A DNA stretch of 64,000 nucleotides, taken from positions 41,441,166 to 41,505,165 of the forward strand of contig LS997565.1 of the NCBI GenBank assembly GCA_000469685.2. The letters run 5' to 3'. Positions 57,701 to 64,000 of this stretch are shown here, piece by piece. Position 1 is the stretch's first letter. Every line of letters starts with the position of its first letter. Under the pieces are notes generated by a model. The model was not told where the DNA came from and searched no databases. It saw only the letters and a program-made list of their open reading frames with translations. Position numbers and translations under genes: made by a program. The DNA comes from Haemonchus contortus (lineage: Eukaryota > Nematoda > Chromadorea > Rhabditida > Trichostrongylidae).

Positions 57701-60700
57701 AACCATTACAGAGGTGATTCCCATGAGTTACCGATTTTTCTACTGTTCTCTTTCTTGTTGATCTTTATTTTCACAATTATAATTACGCCTTATTATCAAA
57801 CGACATCACCAAGATCAATTTATCGCAGAAGGAATATTTCTTGCTCGGGGGCGGGTGTTAACTCGTAAGCGGACTAGATGGTGACGCTTCACGTCACTTT
57901 TTCATCTACACTCTTAGGAATGTGGCCTATTTCTACTGTCGAGGGTGCCTTCATAAGAAATTCTCATAAACTGATGTTTCTTAGAGCAGGTATTTCAGTG
58001 CAAGGATGAGTTTCATACTGAGGAAATTAGAGAGTGCCTTTGCTTCCTGTACTGCTCCATTGTGTCCTGTCCTGAATAAGTGAAGCTCTTATTGATAGTT
58101 GAACAGAGTGAGAAGAGTGTTTCTTCGAACAATTCTCCCTTATTTCCCGAAATTGTCATTCTATGTGGTCAGTGGTTTTCTATACTCAAACAGCTTTCTT
58201 ATCAGTTGTGGTTAAACATTAATCACGTTGCGCAAAACCTGAATCCTCGATTCATCTTTTCACCTTCGTTGTTGTCATCGCTAGGGCCATTCCGCATCAA
58301 TGGCTACCTGATGTAATTACAGCCATTTCGTCATCAATTCGACCAACTTTGGTCGTTCTGTATAGAGCCGAATTTGTTCGAACATTCCGAATACCGCTGG
58401 TCAGATACCTGCCCAATTGCTAGCCATTGCGTATAAAACGTATTGTAAACTCAATGTGTATAGATAATGGGAATGGAGTGATCTCTCTCACTATTGAATC
58501 CCTGCTTGATTAAAATAAATGATTTTTCACAGGTGGCGTGGTAGGAAGAGGTGCGGCCGCCACCTAACGTTCAGTTCACGAATTAGGGGGCCGATTTCTT
58601 CGCAAATTAGTCAGACCTTGCATTCCGTAGAAGATGATTCAGCTGGGAGAACAAAGGTTCTCGTTATTACACTGATAATGACCTTCACAGCTTATAATGT
58701 AGGCCAGACGCACTTCCAAATGCGAATCGATGTCCAGGCATGCGTAAGATGCATGGCTTATCCCGAAGCTGAACTAGTCGATAGCAAGGCATGCATTCAC
58801 TTGTGCCTAGGTCCAAATTTGCAACCATTTTCCCTAATTTTTCTCATTTCGTCGAAATCGTCATTACGTAGATGTAGAAAAATTCAAATCAATATCTCTG
58901 AGACGCGCCATGCACTAGGCTGTTACCGGGAATCGTGGTGAGATGATCAAACTGAGGAGTTCTCGTTACACAGTACATTGTGTTAACACCTACGAAATAA
59001 CCGATATCTTGAAGAAGACATTTGGCTCTGTTGTTTCGCAACTGACGACTCTTCCAACTTTTCAACTAATCAGCTGTTCATCAATTCTTCCGTTGTCATT
59101 GGAAACTAGAGAGGCCTAATGAATGCAGTAGTCTTTCCAGTCAATTTTGTTGCTATATTGCATCGTAGTTAATGTGTCGCATCTAATATATATGCTTCTT
59201 ATTTCGCCAACATGACGCATTTCATTTCTTCTTCTTCGTCTATCTAAGCAGGCTCATAATAGGGTTTCTCCATCAGTGCAGCATCCATGCAGCTTTCAGC
59301 CGTTCTTTTTTTTCAAAGTTAATTAACAATTCGGAAACGAAATTGAATAGTTTAGGAATCAAACTGTGTCTCGTGTGTACATTTCCTCAGTGGCCAACCT
59401 AGGTGTTTGAAGGTGACAAGCGTTAACTGCTAAAAAGAGTTCGGACTAGTACCGGGATTCCGGTACGTCGCAAGTCTACCGCATGCCAGCCGAATAGTCG
59501 ATTGGTTCCCAACAGATACACTAGCACAGCTTTTTAAGATGATCGGTAGAATCAGAAATGGACCCATAGTTCTTAAAGGCGTATCCGTTTTCAAAAAAAT
59601 GGTGGGCTAGCTAAACGTTTGTTCGTAATGCACCCAGTCTAAAGGGTGGGTTCTGGAGCGGACCACCCAGGATTCCCTCTCCTGCAATTATGAGATTGCT
59701 GACCTGGTTGGAAAAAGGGCTTACCGATACCGATATTATGAAGACGGAGATGATACTAGCTAATTTCTGGTCCAGTTATCATCGTTGCGTGATCGTACTT
59801 TAATGACGATTTTCACTTCACTCATTCATCGGATTGGAATAGCTTCCTTACCCTTCAAACAGCAACAGACGGGAGAAGAGGGGCGGAAAGGTGGGTGGAA
59901 AGGTATGAAATGGTGGAGAGTCAACGAATCTCACATAAGTTGAACGCAGCATTCTAGCGCGTCGGCCATTTTCTCATCATGCTTATTGCTTAGCTGGCTT
60001 CAAAGATCGCATGCGTGCGCAGTCATAACTTTTGTTGAGAGCTGAGTATGTGGGAGGCATGGGATCGAGCTCGTCTGAGGTCTCCCGACTAATGCATGGC
60101 TTGAATTGACGTAATATAGCAGTTTTTCCCTGTGGCTTTCTCCTCATACTCAATTTAGCGACGATATCAGGCATCTGGTGTGTTTAATGTCGCCCTCGCA
60201 TGCAGATGTGTGTTTGTTTAAGTTTTTTTTTTCATGCGTCTCTTCGTGATGCTCTGAATAGTTGCATGAATGGGATCAGCTGACATTGCTTGACTAAAGC
60301 CCTCTCGGGAAGATTAACAGGGATACGCTAGGATTCTCTCATGAGGTTCCTGATGACTCAGCGCTCGGTAGATGTCTCGATGGGTTTTTTTCCGATCTGT
60401 GCCAACATCTCACAGTTTTTCGCGATCATTCACTAATTTTGTCTTTGTGAAATGTCCTCTTCCCTCAGCTTCTGAGGAACTTACAGTGGTGGCAAATGGT
60501 GCCAGCAGCAGCCTCAGCACTCACGCAATCGATAGTTTGAGCTCCTCTCGGGATCATCGGGCTTTTCGTCCTGTCGATGTCGATTTGTTGTCGTAAAACA
60601 TTTTTGATGGACAGTAAAAACGTGGCGTTGAACATTAGCAGTCATTTTTCACGATGCTTTTGGTCATATATGCCTCATAAGATCTTCACGGTTTCGGAAA

Positions 60701-63700
60701 GCGATGCAATTCCCGGCGCAGCTCGGGAAGCTTCTCCATCGTTCTCTTTTTTCTGAATACTCAGTGGTTCGTACGAATTTCTCTGTATGCCAACTGGATT
60801 CGAACTGGATTCGCTACCTTACACACTCGTCGGAAATGTATCATACCCTCTATCGAAAACTAACCCAAGAGTCCTTTAGGAGGAAGAAAGGGCGATTTAG
60901 GTAAAGGATAGTTCTTGGTTTTGCCATGTATGGACAGAATGCGTACCCAAGTGCTTTAAAGGTTCTGATTAGATACCGAATATATGGCGTATCCGAAGGT
61001 GATATGATCAAATGGAGAGTTCCACGAGTCATCGTTCTTAATGACCGCTGAAACTAGCAAAACCACAGTATCATCTCGTATCCATTTCTACTAATAAATA
61101 GGGAATAAACAGCTACTCTTCTTTTGTTGATTGGGTGTCTATGAAGGTTTGCCGAACATCAGATAAATTTGATAAGGAATGGCTTGTAGACCTAGCTGTT
61201 TTACGATGTTTGTAGGCGATTAGTGTGTTGACCCACCTCCTACTAATACTTTACGACATCATGGAAATGAAGGTAGGTTTGAAGTCGTACCGGAGCCCAG
61301 CTTCTACGAAATACCAGCAAGAGGACGATCCAAGCTTTCTCAGATATACATCTGAATATTCTAGGGCTCCGAAAATATTTGACAAAAGTGTTTTCAAAGA
61401 TTTCAATCAAATTTTCTTCCGTTCTTCCGTTCTTCTGGTAATGTTATATTTGAAATCGAACCATTTGAGAAAAGACTCCCCTATTTAGTGAGTAATTTTT
61501 CGATCATTGATTGCAGAGTAGGAAATTCAAATTCATGAATTCCCGAGTTTTCGACTTTTGCGTCATCGTGAGAATCAGAAGAAGCCCTAAATTCTCACAT
61601 TAGTTTGCTTGCTGTTGGAAAACGTTCACCGTTTTTCGCTCAAACTTTTCCGTTTAACTGACGTTCCTTTCCTTTCCAGTACCACAACTGGCCTGAACCT
61701 TTACTGGTATACAACCTTTTGCAGCTGGGAAGGTGTTCGCGTTTCATACACTTAGAAGTGCGACTCTCGAAACATCACGAAAATTCCGTCGACGATAGTT
61801 CTTTGAATTACAAGTTTTTCATTCGGTATGACACAGCATGTGATTTTTTACGACGACACATTCATACCCCATCGCTTTCCTTTGGGATTGAAAGCTAGTC
61901 GGTTCTTCGGAGATTATTCTTACTCAGATTTTTTTTGACTTTTGCCTATGCTCTATTCAGCAGAAGCTTGAAATCTCGAAGTTTATTTGTTTATTTGTTT
62001 ATACGCTACATAAGTGGTCCATCAACTGGGGCTTCGGTGATGAGATTTACTGGGTGCCTACGCCATTCGAAGCATTCTCAGTGATTGTTGTTGTGGTTCT
62101 GTTGTTCATGTTGTTTTGTTCTATAGGCAAAGAATCCGAGTGAAATTTCGCATCTGAATCGCTTATGAGTCAATGGGGATAAGAACTCTATCCACTTCCC
62201 GTTTCGTAGAAAGATTTGTCTTTTATAAAGAGCAGCTACAGAAAGGCCTACAAACGACCCCGCTATAAATTCTTTTTTGGGAATCCTAACTTGTAAGAAA
62301 AGACATTAGACTTTTTGTTGCTCTGAAAGGTGTCGTCTCAGAAATGTAGACTTCAAGTACTTGATCGATTCATTTATAATTCAAACTTTCTCATCTGAGA
62401 AGGCGAAACTGAGGGTTGTGGTAGAGACAGCTCAATGGTGCCTGTAATGAAACGATCGCAACTTCCACCGCAGCCTCCCTAGTCATTCAAGCCTTCCCCT
62501 CGGGCTTTTGAGCTCAGCATCCTTAGCGCCATGCACTCGCTTCAGAACAGTAGCAGCATTTGAAAAGCCACGGCTAATCTGGATAAGAGCTGAGTGCACG
62601 GTGCAACTTGGAAAGGGTTAATAACTTCTTGTAACTTCTTTTTTTTGTGCTTTGTCTAAAATCCATTATACATGTCGGCTTCTCCGGTTCTTTCCCTGAA
62701 AAAAACGGATAAAAAGATTAGCGTGTCACTTTGAAGGCTCATCGTGATGTTTCAAATGTCCCTGCATTATTTTGTAAAAGTCAAGCGCATGGCGTAGCCT
62801 AGAATTAGCCAGCACAAATTGTTTTCACTTTACTATGTGAAACCTCTCTGATTAATGTTCTCACACACCAAAAAATGATACAATGTTTCAATAAAAACTG
62901 TAATTATTTTTCACTTTAATTTTTGTATTCAATTTATTCTATAATTTTGTTATTTGTTTTTTTTTTTTGCTCGATCCCCTCCTCGATCGACAAGCTTTCC
63001 TCATACTCAACTTTTTCTGTTTTTCACTCTCCACAGCTTCTGAGAGTTCTTCCTTTATTGTTCTTATTTTTTTTCTAGAGTTTCGCTTGACCGACTTTGT
63101 GTACCCTGTGGAACATTCATAGGCTTCCCCGTCATTCTCTCTCAGCTGGTGCATTATTCATCAGATGGGAATTACGATAGAGGCAGCGATGGGCTAGCTG
63201 GCTGGCTGACAGCCGAGCTGTCTGTGGCTTCATTCTCACCTCGCTGAGCTCAACACCGTTGCCATAGGTGGGGGCTGATTTGACGAGAAATTTCACTACC
63301 TTCTGTTTGAGAGCTCGCTACGGGTGTTGCGATTGTACACCAGGAATGGCCTTGTGTTGGGCGTTGACGTAACATTCCTATCAAATCGTCGTCGTTCGCA
63401 TCAATCGGCGCTTCTCACATCAAACTTGTTCTTCTTTTGTCCGATTCGAGACCTGTTAGATTTCTAAAATCGTAGAATTCCGACTAACATCGCCTTTCGA
63501 AACTGGGAAGCTCTTCACTGGACTGACTCTGTTCCACAGAGGCAATTGAACCCTATTTTCTCTAAATTTGCCAGATTTTAGTAGCCCCTTCCAACCATGG
63601 AACTCGTCCAAACACTAGTAGTTCCCTAAGATTTTATTAGCCTAACCAGTCATTTCGGTTTATTTGAGCCTTGGGTGCCGGGGTGCCTAATATTAATCGC

Positions 63701-64000
63701 CCCTTGTCAAGTGCTCCGATGCCCTTTATTCTAAAAATGGTATCGGCCCACTAATGCAATTTAAAAAAGAATGTGCTAGAGCCCCGAAAGGGCATCTATT
63801 CCATTCCTCGGCACGTTAATAGGTCCATTTGTCAAGATTGGCCTGGTTGTTTGAGTTATTTCAGCCGGCTTTTTTTTCACCGATCTAGCTATCTGACGCT
63901 GCCGCTTGTGGGACCACCGAATCTTTTTTAGAATTCATTCAAATTGAACTTAATACTTGGATTTATCGATTCAGATATCTTCGCGATTTTGATCGGTGCA

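Larger units (their letters stand above)
49620..64000. other. 14-kb stretch without a recognised gene
   Basis: I found no chain of exons, no known domain, no transposon ends and no RNA gene. Open frames rarely exceed 100 codons and none shows a family signature. The stretch holds a 27-bp tandem duplication (50921-50973), a G-rich tract (51682-51717) and a short GTTTATTT repeat at about 61983-62003. It could be intergenic, or lie inside a very long intron of a gene whose exons are outside the window. Confidence 0.5.

Noticed and set aside
58519..58941. 140-codon plus-strand open frame
   Set aside because: It has no recognisable domain or signal peptide and no duplicate in the window. A frame of this length can arise by chance here.
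62939..63154. Lys/Arg-rich 71-codon minus-strand frame
   Set aside because: The composition follows from a poly-T/poly-A tract, and there are no supporting splice sites or homologue.

Overview
The window is nuclear DNA of a nematode, most likely a clade V strongylid (hookworm-like) parasite. The evidence is short introns ending in TTTCAG, start codons directly behind 3' splice acceptors (trans-splicing style), two genes I know from the C. elegans F11A10 region, and many Tc1/mariner, Penelope-like and tRNA-SINE insertions. The species is an inference.

Layout. 1-24 kb is accessory and repeat-rich. It holds a duplicated pair of small secreted-protein genes: a ShKT-domain peptide gene on the minus strand, facing away from a 110-residue Cys-rich (PAN/apple-like) gene on the plus strand. 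Unit 2 (15.54-19.57 kb) is compact. Unit 1 has been split, with its ShKT half at 4.0-5.3 kb and its Cys-rich half at 12.4-14.2 kb. The 7 kb between them carries a mariner relic, SINE pieces, and a Penelope-like GIY-YIG fragment that was itself hit by a foldback Tc1-type element. The unit 2 ShKT copy is a pseudogene. 19.6-24 kb holds microsatellites, a mariner nested in an older inverted-repeat element, and a SINE.

24.28-40.85 kb is the conserved core: three housekeeping genes on the plus strand with intergenic gaps of 559 and 321 bp, probably an operon. They are lex-1 (ATAD2-type AAA ATPase with bromodomain, 30 exons), the SF3a66/SF3A2 splicing factor gene (repo-1), and an RBM34/Nop12-type nucleolar RNA-binding protein gene (18 exons). 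The RBM34-type N-terminal Lys-rich part has grown by triplication of an exon pair. I traced every exon by eye and the phases close in all three genes (1229, 243 and 744 codons).

40.85-64 kb is gene-poor. It contains two more intact ShKT genes on the minus strand (43.7-44.2 and 48.9-49.5 kb) that share a TATA box and a palindromic promoter block with the first copy. From 49.6 kb to the end I recognise no gene, only short repeats and a G-rich tract.

In function, the core genes concern chromatin, pre-mRNA splicing and ribosome biogenesis. The flanking genes encode small disulfide-rich secreted peptides of the kind nematode parasites often amplify. I saw no viral genes, no CRISPR array and no convincing tRNA or rRNA gene.
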